Of a DNA stretch of 64,000 nt, positions 8,271 through 15,838 are shown in pieces. Below the pieces are notes generated by a model, which did no database searches, had not been told where the DNA came from, and saw nothing but the letters and a program-made list of their open reading frames with translations. The position numbers and the translations under genes are program-made. Origin of the DNA: Bryobacterales bacterium (GTDB taxonomy: Bacteria > Acidobacteriota > Terriglobia > Bryobacterales > Bryobacteraceae). Each line of letters opens with the position of its first letter. Position 1 is the stretch's first letter. The stretch covers positions 62,001 to 126,000 of the forward strand of contig PLRS01000071.1 in NCBI GenBank assembly GCA_003164035.1. The letters are read 5' to 3'.

Positions 8271-9779
8271 TCAGCCGCGTTCCTGAATCATGACGAGGCG
8301 TTTGCGCAGGAGGGAACGAATGGCTCCCAGGACGGCCGGCTCGGGCGCATCGAATTGCCGGCAGAACCGGAGTAATTCCGGCGCGGCGAAGCGGCCCTCC
8401 ATGGCGGCCAGGAACTGCCGCTCCAGTGGGTCCAACTCGTGTTCGATCTCTAGCGCCTGGCCGAGCCGTCTGGCCTTGGCCTTGGGGGCGATTGCAGCGC
8501 CTAATACGCTCGCATCGAGGATTGCGACGGGGCCGGCGCGAAGCAGCCCGTTTTCTTCGATAGGGCGGCGGATGTCCGGGGTTCGGGCCAGCCGCTCAGC
8601 ACGGAATGCATCCTCGATTTCGTCGCCGGCGGCGCGCCGCGGGGGCGGCGACTGGTCGATGCGATCCCAGGGCGGGCCGCAGTCTGGGGAGCTCCACTGG
8701 AACGCGACCAGCACGGTGACGACTCGCGCATAACCCTGTGCCCGGAGATTCGCCGCCCACGCGCCGGCCGAATCGAGGAACGAGGCATAGTCGGCGCCCT
8801 TGGCATGGCCGGCGGCGTATTGGGCGGCGCTGTGGGTGGCCACGCGCAGCACGTGGATGTCCATGGGCGCGCCGCCAAGCCATTGGCGCAAGCGGCCGGC
8901 GATGGATTCGCCGTCGCGTTCGCCAAGCTCGGTGACCATCTGGGCCATGCCGCCGGGCGCCAGAAGACGTGGCAAACCGGCCACGATGCGCCGCTGAACG
9001 TCCTCTCCCGAGCGGCCGCCGTCGCGAAACCGGAGGGTATCGAGGGGCGAGGGAACAAACGGAGGATTGGCGGTGATCAGATCGAAGCGTTCCTCGCCGA
9101 CCGGTTCGAACAGGTCGCCCTCGACGGCCTCCAGATTGGCGACGCCCAGGGCGCGCGCGTTGAAGCGGGTGCAACCGACGGCGCGTGGGTTGATGTCCAC
9201 GGCGCACACGCGCCGCGCGTGAGAGGCGGCCAGCAGGGCTTGAACGCCGGAGCCGGTACAAAGGTCAAGGGCCGAGCCGACTGGCCGGCGAAAAGTGGCG
9301 CGCGCCAGATAGCGGCTGTCGAAGCCCGGCGCCATGACCTGATCGGAGGCGACGGTGGCGTGGCCGGGATGGGGAAGCTCGGGCCAGGCGTGATCGGCGA
9401 AAATCAACCGCCGGCCGACGGGAACCAGGGACGCCCGCGCTCGCGCGAGACCGGTTTCATCGGTTTCAAGCAGCCCCGTTCGGAGCAGTACCTCGCGGCT
9501 GGAAGCGGGGAGCAATCGCGCCACTTCGCCGGGGTTGAGGGCTCCTTGCAGCAGAAGCAGGTCGATGGCCAGCGAGAGCGGATCGCGTTCCGCCAGGCGC
9601 TCGTCGCGGTAAACGGGAAGGTCGCGCCAATGGAGGTCGCACAAGTCGGCGAGCCCGAGGCGCTCGCGCACCGCGTCCTCGCAATACCCGGCGCGGGCAA
9701 TGGCGGAAACCGCATCGCGCAGATCGGCCACGTCGCCATCGCCGGCCAGGAAGGGTGCGCGCTGAAACGAATCACTCAC
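8271..9779 (-). CDS. SAM-dependent methyltransferase with MTS (RsmC/PrmC-like) core
   Basis: A 502-residue protein. The start is GTG 9779 (VSDSFQRAPFLAGDGD), eight bases after the glycosyltransferase stop; the open frame continues upstream only as an antisense-like shadow of that gene. The N-terminal about 150 residues form a separate helical domain (GALNPGEVARLLPAS). The central Rossmann domain has motif I ALDLCTGSGVQALLAA and motif IV ITANPPFV. The NPPF tetrad is typical of enzymes that methylate amino groups on RNA bases or glutamine. The C-terminal region (QALEIEHELDPLERQFL) is a small winged-helix-like part. The substrate is not predictable. Likely co-transcribed with the upstream glycosyltransferase. 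Confidence 0.88.
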   Translation of the reverse strand: MSDSFQRAPFLAGDGDVADLRDAVSAIARAGYCEDAVRERLGLADLCDLHWRDLPVYRDERLAERDPLSLAIDLLLLQGALNPGEVARLLPASSREVLLRTGLLETDETGLARARASLVPVGRRLIFADHAWPELPHPGHATVASDQVMAPGFDSRYLARATFRRPVGSALDLCTGSGVQALLAASHARRVCAVDINPRAVGCTRFNARALGVANLEAVEGDLFEPVGEERFDLITANPPFVPSPLDTLRFRDGGRSGEDVQRRIVAGLPRLLAPGGMAQMVTELGERDGESIAGRLRQWLGGAPMDIHVLRVATHSAAQYAAGHAKGADYASFLDSAGAWAANLRAQGYARVVTVLVAFQWSSPDCGPPWDRIDQSPPPRRAAGDEIEDAFRAERLARTPDIRRPIEENGLLRAGPVAILDASVLGAAIAPKAKARRLGQALEIEHELDPLERQFLAAMEGRFAAPELLRFCRQFDAPEPAVLGAIRSLLRKRLVMIQERG

Positions 9780-9786
9780 AGTTGAA

Positions 9787-10650
9787 TTAGCGCCCCGCTT
9801 CGATGAGGCGCAGGAAAGACTCGGCTTGGGCGTAGCCGGGGCGAAGCTTGAGCGCCTCGGTAAAATCGGCGCGCGCGCGCGCCAGATCGGGCTTGTAGAG
9901 CAAATGGTACGTGCCGGCGAACAAATGAGCCCTGGCGTCCAGCGGGCGCAACCGCACGATGCTTTCGGCAATTTCGGCGGCCTGCTCGAACATGCCGAGC
10001 TGGTGATATTCGGCGGCGAGAAAATCGAGGCGCGAGACGTCGCTCGGGTCGGCGGCGATTTCTTCGTTGAGGATCGAAACGTACAGGAGGCTCTTGCGGC
10101 GGCGCGCTTCCGGGTCCGAGGCGAAATCGTGATCGATGCGGATGCCGCTTCTGTGCAGGCTCCCGCCGGCGGAGAGTATCGAAGCGTCGATGGTTTCATG
10201 GACGCGGCCGCGATACCGGTAGCGGGTGCGGTTGGGAAACAGGCGAACGACGTAATCGGTGGTGGGAGCCGTGGAATCGAACCCGCGATTGTGGCGCTCG
10301 AAGTAATACCCCGCATTGCGGTCGAGCGCGACCAGGCCTTCGAGCGCGGGCGCGCTCGATCGGTCCAGGGTTTCATCCGCGTCGAGCACCAGGATCCACT
10401 CGCCGTTCGCGCGTGCGATGGCGCGATTGCGGGCGGCCGAAAAATCGACTTTGGCGAAACGGAGCGGGATCACCCGGGCTCCGTAGCGTGCCGCGATCGG
10501 TAGGGTCCGATCGGTCGAGCCGGTGTCGACGATCACCAACTCTCCGGCCAGATCGCGCACCGAATCGAGGCAGTGCGGGAGATTGCGCTCCTCGTTTTTC
10601 ACCACCATGCAGAGGCTGAGCGCTTCGGGTATGCGGGCCATAGCGGTCAC
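9787..10650 (-). CDS. Family 2 glycosyltransferase with C-terminal TPR-like helices
   Basis: A 287-residue protein. The GT-A fold starts at LSLCMVVKNEERNLPHCLDS. VIVDTGSTDRT binds nucleotide sugar, and ILVLDADETL contains the metal-binding DxD. RGRVHETI and RIDHDF match the SunS/WaaE-like group. Residues about 190-280 (YHQLGMFEQAAEIAESIVRL and TEALKLRPGYAQAES) form tetratricopeptide-like repeats, a common fusion in this group. It probably transfers a sugar to a surface glycan or protein. The acceptor is unknown and no other glycan genes are nearby. Confidence 0.9.
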   Translation of the reverse strand: MTAMARIPEALSLCMVVKNEERNLPHCLDSVRDLAGELVIVDTGSTDRTLPIAARYGARVIPLRFAKVDFSAARNRAIARANGEWILVLDADETLDRSSAPALEGLVALDRNAGYYFERHNRGFDSTAPTTDYVVRLFPNRTRYRYRGRVHETIDASILSAGGSLHRSGIRIDHDFASDPEARRRKSLLYVSILNEEIAADPSDVSRLDFLAAEYHQLGMFEQAAEIAESIVRLRPLDARAHLFAGTYHLLYKPDLARARADFTEALKLRPGYAQAESFLRLIEAGR

Positions 10651-10669
10651 GACTCCCAGGTCGCCGCGG

Positions 10670-10891
10670 TCACAACGCCGGGAAGGACGACTGGCTCATG
10701 GTCGAGTCCGATTGAAACTGCTGAATCGTACTCATCAGGTCCGCGAACGTCGAGTCTTGCGCGCTGCCGTTTTTTGAGGACTGGAGCGAGGAGGACCCGG
10801 TGGTACCGTTGGCCGAGCCGCTGCCTTGCAGGTTGCCAAGGAACGACTGTAAGTAGGTGTTGGAAAGATTGGAAATTGCTGCAGGATTCAT
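10670..10891 (-). CDS. Small Ser/Gln/Asn-rich hypothetical protein
   Basis: A 73-residue ORF (MNPAAISNLSNTYLQ...), rich in Ser, Gly and Gln, with no Cys or Trp and no membrane segment. AAGGGC lies just before the ATG as a plausible ribosome site. It ends 19 bases before the glycosyltransferase start on the same strand, so it could be its upstream partner. Low complexity makes the call uncertain. I do not recognise a family. Confidence 0.5.
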   Translation of the reverse strand: MNPAAISNLSNTYLQSFLGNLQGSGSANGTTGSSSLQSSKNGSAQDSTFADLMSTIQQFQSDSTMSQSSFPAL

Positions 10892-10903
10892 GCCCTTGTC
10901 ATG

Positions 10904-10938
10904 GCATTTTCAGGGCCTCTCTAACTTGCTGAAAATGC
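10904..10938. repeat. 10-bp perfect hairpin upstream of the small ORF
   Basis: GCATTTTCAG (10904-10913) and CTGAAAATGC (10929-10938) with a 15-base loop, 13 bases before the start codon at 10891. It could be a leader structure or a terminator. The rest of 10892-11058 holds only the family A half-element. Confidence 0.55.
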
Positions 10939-11010
10939 GTCGGTGGGCTCCGGAGTGGAGACAGATTCATGGCGGGCGCGACGAACTATTGGCGTGGCGA
11001 GACTGCCGGC

Positions 11011-11037
11011 TTACCGAGCCGCGACCGTGAGGGAGCG
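11011..11037. repeat. Family A palindrome, copy 3, left fragment (split by group II intron)
   Basis: ACCGAGCCGCGACCGTGAGGGAGCG is the right-hand inner arm of the family A element. The sequence that should follow it (GGTTGACGCGCCTAAAC in copy 2) is displaced to 12097, on the far side of the intron. Confidence 0.8.
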
Positions 11038-11058
11038 CAAGCGTCGGGATAAACCGGC

Positions 11059-12083
11059 GTGCAGTCGGGGATGAAAGAGCCCCACGAGAAAGGAGTAGCG
11101 AACCATCTTGACCTCAAGTCTTGCGCCGGGTGCCGCGAGGTGCCGGGTGAAGCGTAGACAGAGGCATCGACGGGCGAGGAGTCGAACACGGGCATAGTAC
11201 CTGCGAAACTGCCGAACAAGGCGGGCGGAAAAGCCCGCGGCGGAGGTGGTGGAGGGAAGGCTCGTGACCAAGGAGAACATCGTGGAATCTAACACTCGAC
11301 CGACCCAGAGCGGGGAGAGGGTGTCCCAGGGATTCGATGGTGTGCGGGAGAGAGCACGGAAGAACAAGCAGGAGCGGTTCACCGCTTTGCTCCATCATGT
11401 GACGCCGGGCCTGCTCCGGGAAAGCTTTTACGCCCTGAAGCGAAATGCCGCGCCGGGAGTGGACGGAGTGACATGGGAAGAGTATGCCACCGGGCTGGAG
11501 GACAGACTGAAAGATCTACACGGCCGGGTGCACCGCGGCGCGTATCAGGCGCAGCCATCCAAGAGACGCTGGATACCGAAAGCCAATGGCAAGCAACGGC
11601 CATTGGGGATCGCGGCACTGGAGGATAAGATCGTCCAACAGGCCGTGGTCACGGTCCTCAACGCGATATACGAAGAGGATTTTCGGGGGTTCTCTTATGG
11701 GTTCCGGCCGGGACGCGGGCAGCATATGGCGCTGGATGCGCTGGATGTGGCGATCAAGCGGAAGCGGGGGAATCAGTGGAGGCAAGCGGCGCGTGGCGAG
11801 ATCACCATCATACGCTGCGCCGACGATGCCATCCTCGGCTTCGAGCGCCAGGACGAGGCGGAGCGTTACCTCAGGGAACGGAAGGAGCATCTGCGCGAGT
11901 ATGGGCTGGAGCGGAATGAAGACAAGACACGGCTGATCCGATTCGGGCGGTTGTGCATGCCTATCCGGACGCTCGCTTCGACGCCAGACGCCATATGGGG
12001 TCACATCCAAGGTAAGAACCGTATGCAGTAGTTCCTGCAAGTACGGGTCCGTGCGGGGGGTGGCTGGTAACGGCCATCCCTAC
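11059..12083 (+). mobile_element. Group II intron, degenerate
   Basis: A retroelement remnant of about 1 kb. The likely 5' end is GTGCAG at 11059 (group II introns begin GUGYG). The 5' part (11060-11245) is structured non-coding RNA before a decayed reverse transcriptase. Domain V is recognisable at 12016-12049: GAACCGTATGCAG pairs with CTGCAAGTACGGGTC around a short loop. A domain VI-like hairpin follows, and ...CCCTAC at 12083 is a likely 3' end. Its position inside a hairpin-forming repeat resembles class C introns, which insert beside terminator-like stem-loops. Exact boundaries are estimates. Confidence 0.8.
11246..12031 (+). pseudogene. Group II intron reverse transcriptase/maturase (ltrA-like), internally deleted
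   Basis: The N-terminal part is normal: LKRNAAPGVDGVTWEEYATG, WIPKANGKQRPLGI, LEDKIVQQAV and YGFRPGRGQH are reverse transcriptase blocks 0-2. After AIKRKRGNQW (about 11780) the frame jumps to ARGEITIIRCADDAI. About 75 residues are therefore missing, including the catalytic block with the first aspartate and the GTPQGG block. The second active-site motif reads RCADD instead of YADD. After LIRFGR the protein loses the maturase X and DNA-binding domains. It cannot be an active polymerase. It is open by chance of in-frame deletion. Confidence 0.9.
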
Positions 12084-12096
12084 CGCGACGGTGGCC

Positions 12097-12136
12097 GCGC
12101 CTAAACCGTGAAATCCCCAGATCGGTGAAGCACCCC
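12097..12136. repeat. Family A palindrome, copy 3, right fragment
   Basis: GCGCCTAAACC...AAATCCCCAGATCGGTGAAGCACCCC matches the outer right arm of copy 2 (5168-5203). With 11011-11037 it reconstitutes one element interrupted by the intron. Remaining bases to 12250 show no gene. Confidence 0.82.
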
Positions 12137-12250
12137 GGGTTGTTGACCCGCGTCGCCGGCAGGCTCCGGCCCCGTTGGCCAAAATGGGGGGTGTTGCATA
12201 TCCCCACAAAAGAACCAAAAACACCCGAATATCGAGGTTTACTTTGGGGT

Positions 12251-12256
12251 TATACT
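12251..12256 (+). promoter_or_regulatory. Probable -10 box of the ccm operon
   Basis: TATACT lies 19 bases before the ccmE start, with a GAGGG ribosome site between them, giving a short leader. No good -35 box is seen. Confidence 0.45.
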
Positions 12257-12275
12257 GTGACTTTAGAGGGACCGG

Positions 12276-12722
12276 ATGAAGAAATACGGCAAGTTCGCTA
12301 TTCTGATCGCCATTATTCTGGCAGTCATGGTGTGGCTCGCCACGGCGGGTTCCGGCGGCAGCAAGACCTACTACAAGACGGTTGCCGAGCTCGGCCAGAT
12401 GGGGGACCGGGCTTATGGACAACGGCTGCGGGTAGGCGGCGACGTGGCCGATGGGTCCATTCAGCATCGCGGCAAGCAGGTGCTTTTCGTGCTGAAGCAG
12501 GACAAGCAGGATCTGAAAGTGGTCTACAGCGGGCTAGATCCGTTGCCGGACACCTTCCGCGACGGCGCCCAGGCTCTGGCCGAGGGCAAAATGGACCGGG
12601 ACGGGACCTTTCACGCCACCAGCATTCAAGCCAAATGCGCCTCTAAGTACGAGGCCAAGCCGAGCCTGAAACCGGGCCAGGCACTCCCCAACATCAACAG
12701 CGGGACCAAAGCCAGCTTATAA
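12276..12722 (+). CDS. ccmE: CcmE, haem chaperone of cytochrome c maturation, Cys-type (CxxxY)
   Basis: Membrane-anchored periplasmic haem chaperone, 148 residues. Residues 7-24 are the single N-terminal membrane anchor (FAILIAIILAVMVWLATA), followed by the OB-fold beta barrel. In Proteobacteria haem is held covalently by His in HxxxY. Here the aligned motif is CASKY (C121, Y125), the CxxxY variant known from archaea and some Desulfovibrio. GAGGG precedes the ATG. First gene of the ccm operon, ten bases before ccmF. The short tail lacks the His-rich extension of E. coli CcmE. Confidence 0.93.
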   Translation: MKKYGKFAILIAIILAVMVWLATAGSGGSKTYYKTVAELGQMGDRAYGQRLRVGGDVADGSIQHRGKQVLFVLKQDKQDLKVVYSGLDPLPDTFRDGAQALAEGKMDRDGTFHATSIQAKCASKYEAKPSLKPGQALPNINSGTKASL

Positions 12723-12731
12723 AGGTGGGAT

Positions 12732-14738
12732 ATGGAGAATTTCGGATCCCTGGCCATCCTCTTGGCCTTCGCGGTGGCGATTTATGCCGTCGTGGCTTCC
12801 GTCGCCGGCCGCATCAAAAACAAACCGTTTCTGATCGCTAGCGGCCGCAGGGCGGTTTACTCGGTCTGGGTCCTCATGACCCTGGCCTCCGCGGTATTGC
12901 TGCACGCCCTGCTAACCAACGACTTCCGCTTCGCTTACGTGGCCGAGCACAGCAATCGAACCCTGCCGACGGTGTATAAGTTCGCCGCCTGGTGGAGCGG
13001 GCAGGAAGGCTCGCTCATGTTCTGGAGCTGGCTGCTGGCCACCTACGCCGCCGTGGTGGTCTTCACCAATCGCCGCAAGCACCGCGACATGATGCCCTAC
13101 GTGGTGGCGGTGCTGTCGGCGGTGCAAACCTTCTTCCTGCTGATGAATAATTTCGTGGCCAATCCCTTCCAGATGCTGGCCGTGGATAAGCTCATCACCT
13201 CGGTTCCGGACGGCAGCGGATTGAGCCCGCTGCTGCAATACCCGGCCATGGCTATTCACCCGCCCATGCTGTACCTGGGCTACGTGGGGTTCGCCGTGCC
13301 GTTCGCGTTCGCCATCGGCTCGCTGATTACGCGGCAGCCCGGCGAAGGCTGGATTCACACCACCCGGCGCTGGACCCTGATCACCTGGCTGTTCCAGGGC
13401 ACCGGCATCATGTTGGGCGCGGCCTGGGCTTACCACGTGCTGGGATGGGGCGGCTACTGGGGTTGGGACCCGGTGGAAAACGCTTCGCTGCTGCCCTGGC
13501 TGAGCGGCACCGCGTTTTTGCACTCGGTCATGATGCAGGAAAAGAAGGGCATGATGAAGGTGTGGAACATCGTGCTGGTTTCGACCACCTTTTTCCTGTG
13601 CATCCTGGGCACGATGATGACCCGCTCCGGGCTGGTGCAGTCGGTGCACGCCTTCGCGCGGTCCGATATCGGCAAGTACTTCGTCAGCTTCCTGGCCATC
13701 GGCATCGCCGGGACCATTTACCTGATTCTGGACCGGCTGGATTATTTGAAAAGCGATTCGCAGCTCGAAGCCGTGGTGTCGCGTGAATCGAGCTTCCTGT
13801 TCAACAACCTGATTCTGCTGGCGAGCTGTTTCGCCGTGCTGTGGGGCACGCTGTTCCCGAAGATTTCCGAAGCCGTTTCCGGCGACCAGATTTCGCTCGA
13901 CGCCGATTGGTTCAACCGGCTGATGGTGCCCATCGGCCTGTTCCTGTTGTTCCTGACCGGGGTGGGTCCGCTGTTCGCCTGGCGGCGCACTTCGGGAGAG
14001 AGCCTGCGGCGGAATTTCCAATGGCCCGGGCTGGCCGCCGTGGTCCTGGTGGCCGCGCTGTTCGTTGCCGGCGTGCGCCATCCTTACGCGCTCATCTCGT
14101 TCGGCTTTTGCCTGTTCGTGGCGCTCACCGTGATCGTGGAATTTTACAAGGGCGCGCGCTCCATCGCCGCCAAGAGTGGCTTTTCGCTTCCCCACGCCGT
14201 GGTCGAGCTCACCCATCGCAACACGCGGCGCTATGGCGGCTATCTGGTGCACATGGCCATTGTGCTGATCTTCATCGGCATTACCGGCAAGGCGTTCAAC
14301 CTGAGCGATACACGCGAGATGGCGCAGGGCGACACCATGCAGATAGGCCACTATTCGCTGCACATGAATCGCATGGACCAGGGCGAAAACGACCAATACC
14401 AGTGGCATAAAGCCATCATCCAGGTGACCAAGGACGGCGCGGACCTGGGCACGCTGGAGCCCGAAAAGCGCTTCTATAAAGCCAGCAAGCAAGGCACTTC
14501 GGAAATCGGCCTCCGCCAGCGGCCCAACGAAGATTTGTACCTGAATTTCGCCGGCATGTCGGACGATAACCAGCGCGCCATCATCCAGGCTTACGTGAAC
14601 CCGCTGGTATTCTGGATCTGGGCCGGGGGCCTGGTGCTGATTGGCGGTACGCTGGTGTGCCTGGTTCCCAGCAAAGTGAAAATGCAGTACGCTCGCACCA
14701 GCGTGGTGGGCGTGGCGAAAACGCATGTCAAAGCATAA
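12732..14738 (+). CDS. ccmF: CcmF, haem lyase of cytochrome c maturation
   Basis: A polytopic inner-membrane protein of 668 residues that transfers haem from CcmE to apocytochrome c. The haem-handling tryptophan-rich domain is WGGYWGWDPVENASLLPWL, about a third of the way in. Upstream and downstream histidines in IHPPMLYLGYVGFAVPFAFA and in GTAFLHSV fit the family. Residues AAWWSGQEGSLMFWSWLLA form another signature. A large periplasmic loop precedes the last helix. The ribosome site AAGGTGGG lies before the ATG. It overlaps the annotated frame of ccmH only if that gene starts upstream of the inserted repeat. Confidence 0.97.
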   Translation: MENFGSLAILLAFAVAIYAVVASVAGRIKNKPFLIASGRRAVYSVWVLMTLASAVLLHALLTNDFRFAYVAEHSNRTLPTVYKFAAWWSGQEGSLMFWSWLLATYAAVVVFTNRRKHRDMMPYVVAVLSAVQTFFLLMNNFVANPFQMLAVDKLITSVPDGSGLSPLLQYPAMAIHPPMLYLGYVGFAVPFAFAIGSLITRQPGEGWIHTTRRWTLITWLFQGTGIMLGAAWAYHVLGWGGYWGWDPVENASLLPWLSGTAFLHSVMMQEKKGMMKVWNIVLVSTTFFLCILGTMMTRSGLVQSVHAFARSDIGKYFVSFLAIGIAGTIYLILDRLDYLKSDSQLEAVVSRESSFLFNNLILLASCFAVLWGTLFPKISEAVSGDQISLDADWFNRLMVPIGLFLLFLTGVGPLFAWRRTSGESLRRNFQWPGLAAVVLVAALFVAGVRHPYALISFGFCLFVALTVIVEFYKGARSIAAKSGFSLPHAVVELTHRNTRRYGGYLVHMAIVLIFIGITGKAFNLSDTREMAQGDTMQIGHYSLHMNRMDQGENDQYQWHKAIIQVTKDGADLGTLEPEKRFYKASKQGTSEIGLRQRPNEDLYLNFAGMSDDNQRAIIQAYVNPLVFWIWAGGLVLIGGTLVCLVPSKVKMQYARTSVVGVAKTHVKA

Positions 14739-14763
14739 ACCGCAGCCATCATCCGCTGAGTCT

Positions 14764-14897
14764 GCCGTGGAGCGGGCACTCGTGCCTGCCACGTCCCGAC
14801 TCATCGGGACGCGTTCTCCCTCGGGCACTGGATCGTACTGGCCGGCGGAGCGTGTCGGGACGAGTCCCGACATGGCAGGCACGAGTGCCCGCTCGAC
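14764..14897. repeat. Palindromic dispersed element, family B, copy 1
   Basis: Inverted repeat between ccmF and ccmH. AGCGGGCACTCGTGCCTGCC and GGCAGGCACGAGTGCCCGCT are the arms. The inner part GTCGGGACGAGTCCCGAC is itself palindromic. Related to the elements at 23556-23580 and 62058-62195. It interrupts an otherwise overlapping operon. Confidence 0.88.
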
Positions 14898-14901
14898 GTT
14901 T

Positions 14902-15387
14902 ATGCGGCGTAGCGGCTGGTTCGCAAAACTCGAAATGCCGGTCCTCGCCCTGCTCCTGGCGCTGGCGGCGCTGGCGCAGACCGCGGCTGAGAAGCCCAGC
15001 CTGGACACGCGCCGCGTGGGCATGCGGTTGGCCTGCCAGTGCGGCTGCAAGGATTCGGTAGCCACCTGCAGCATGCTGGAGTGCGGGTTTTCGAAGCCGG
15101 CCAAGGAGCGCATCGCCCGCATGCAGGCCGTGGGCATGAGCGACCAGCAGATCATCGACGCTTTTGTGCGCGAGTACGGCCCGGGCATTTACCTGGCCCC
15201 GCCTTCGAGCGCCGGATGGGTGGTTCCTTACGCCGCCGTCGCCGCCGGTTTGCTGGTGGTGTGGTGGTTTATTCGAAAATATCGCCGGCCGCGGCCCTTG
15301 CCCGAACTGGGAACGATCGAGATCGACGACCCGGCGCTGTCGAAATATAAGGACCAGATCGAGAAGGATCTGGCCGATTTGGAGTGA
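14902..15387 (+). CDS. ccmH: CcmH-like cytochrome c maturation thioreductase, atypical Cys motif
   Basis: A 161-residue periplasmic/membrane protein. The start is placed at ATG 14902 after the family B repeat; the frame stays open upstream but would then translate the repeat. A second ATG is at 14935. A signal/anchor segment (MPVLALLLALAALAQ) leads to the CcmH helix bundle and a C-terminal membrane helix (PYAAVAAGLLVVWWF). CcmH normally has LRCxxCQ. Here the site reads LACQCGCKDSVATC, then LECGF (C45, C47, C49, C56, C61), so the CxxC pair is replaced by a CxCxC cluster. QIIDAFVREYGPGIYLAPP is the standard family end of the domain. Confidence 0.85.
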   Translation: MRRSGWFAKLEMPVLALLLALAALAQTAAEKPSLDTRRVGMRLACQCGCKDSVATCSMLECGFSKPAKERIARMQAVGMSDQQIIDAFVREYGPGIYLAPPSSAGWVVPYAAVAAGLLVVWWFIRKYRRPRPLPELGTIEIDDPALSKYKDQIEKDLADLE

Positions 15388-15397
15388 AGCTTCCGCG

Positions 15398-15838
15398 GTG
15401 ATCATCGCAATTACTTCGGTGCTCGCGATCGCCATTATCGCGTTCATCCTTACTATCCGGCCGCGCGACCTGCCCGCCGCCGAGCCGGAATCGCCGTTTG
15501 CCCACCTGGACGACCGTAAGGCCGCCATCTACGAAAACCTGCGCGACTTGCAGTTCGAGTACCGCGTGGGCAAGCTCTCCGATACGGATTATCAGAACAC
15601 GAAGAAGGATCTGCAGAAGGAGCTGGCCACGGTGCTGGCGGAAGTCGACCGGCTCAAGGCGCAGTTGGCGGGAAAGCCCGCCGTGGCGGCGCCGGCGCCG
15701 GCTCCCAAACCGAAGGCCGAGCGCGCCGCCGAAACCAAGCCGATCGTTTTCGTCTGTCCCTCCTGCGGGGCGACATTCGAAAAGAGCCTGAAGTTTTGCG
15801 GCGAGTGCGGCAAATCCATGAAGGCGGCCAGCGCATGA
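15398..15838 (+). CDS. CcmI-like membrane protein with C-terminal zinc ribbon
   Basis: A 146-residue protein starting at GTG 15398, ten bases after ccmH. Residues 1-18 form a membrane helix (VIIAITSVLAIAIIAFIL). The soluble part ENLRDLQFEYRVGKLSDTDY followed by a coiled coil resembles the CcmI N-terminal region, which helps present apocytochrome to the haem lyase. An Ala/Pro linker leads to a zinc ribbon, CPSCGATFEKSLKFCGECG, with two CxxC knuckles. No TPR domain is present. The zinc ribbon is unusual for CcmI, so this may be a lineage-specific ccm accessory. It overlaps the next gene by four bases. Confidence 0.75.
   Translation: MIIAITSVLAIAIIAFILTIRPRDLPAAEPESPFAHLDDRKAAIYENLRDLQFEYRVGKLSDTDYQNTKKDLQKELATVLAEVDRLKAQLAGKPAVAAPAPAPKPKAERAAETKPIVFVCPSCGATFEKSLKFCGECGKSMKAASA

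Noticed and set aside
8271-10376. A 701-codon version of the methyltransferase
   Set aside because: The extra N-terminal 200 residues are a frame-shifted reading of the glycosyltransferase, with Arg/Ser/Pro-rich composition. The GTG at 9779 right after the glycosyltransferase stop is far better.
14764-14901. N-terminal extension of CcmH through the repeat
   Set aside because: The translated repeat (Ser/Thr/Arg-rich) is unlike any CcmH. ATG 14902 leads into a signal segment.
12912-15188. A 758-codon open frame on the minus strand opposite ccmF/ccmH
   Set aside because: It is His/Gln/Arg-rich low-complexity reading, mirrors the ccmF codon pattern and has no family motif. GC-rich coding DNA commonly leaves long antisense frames.
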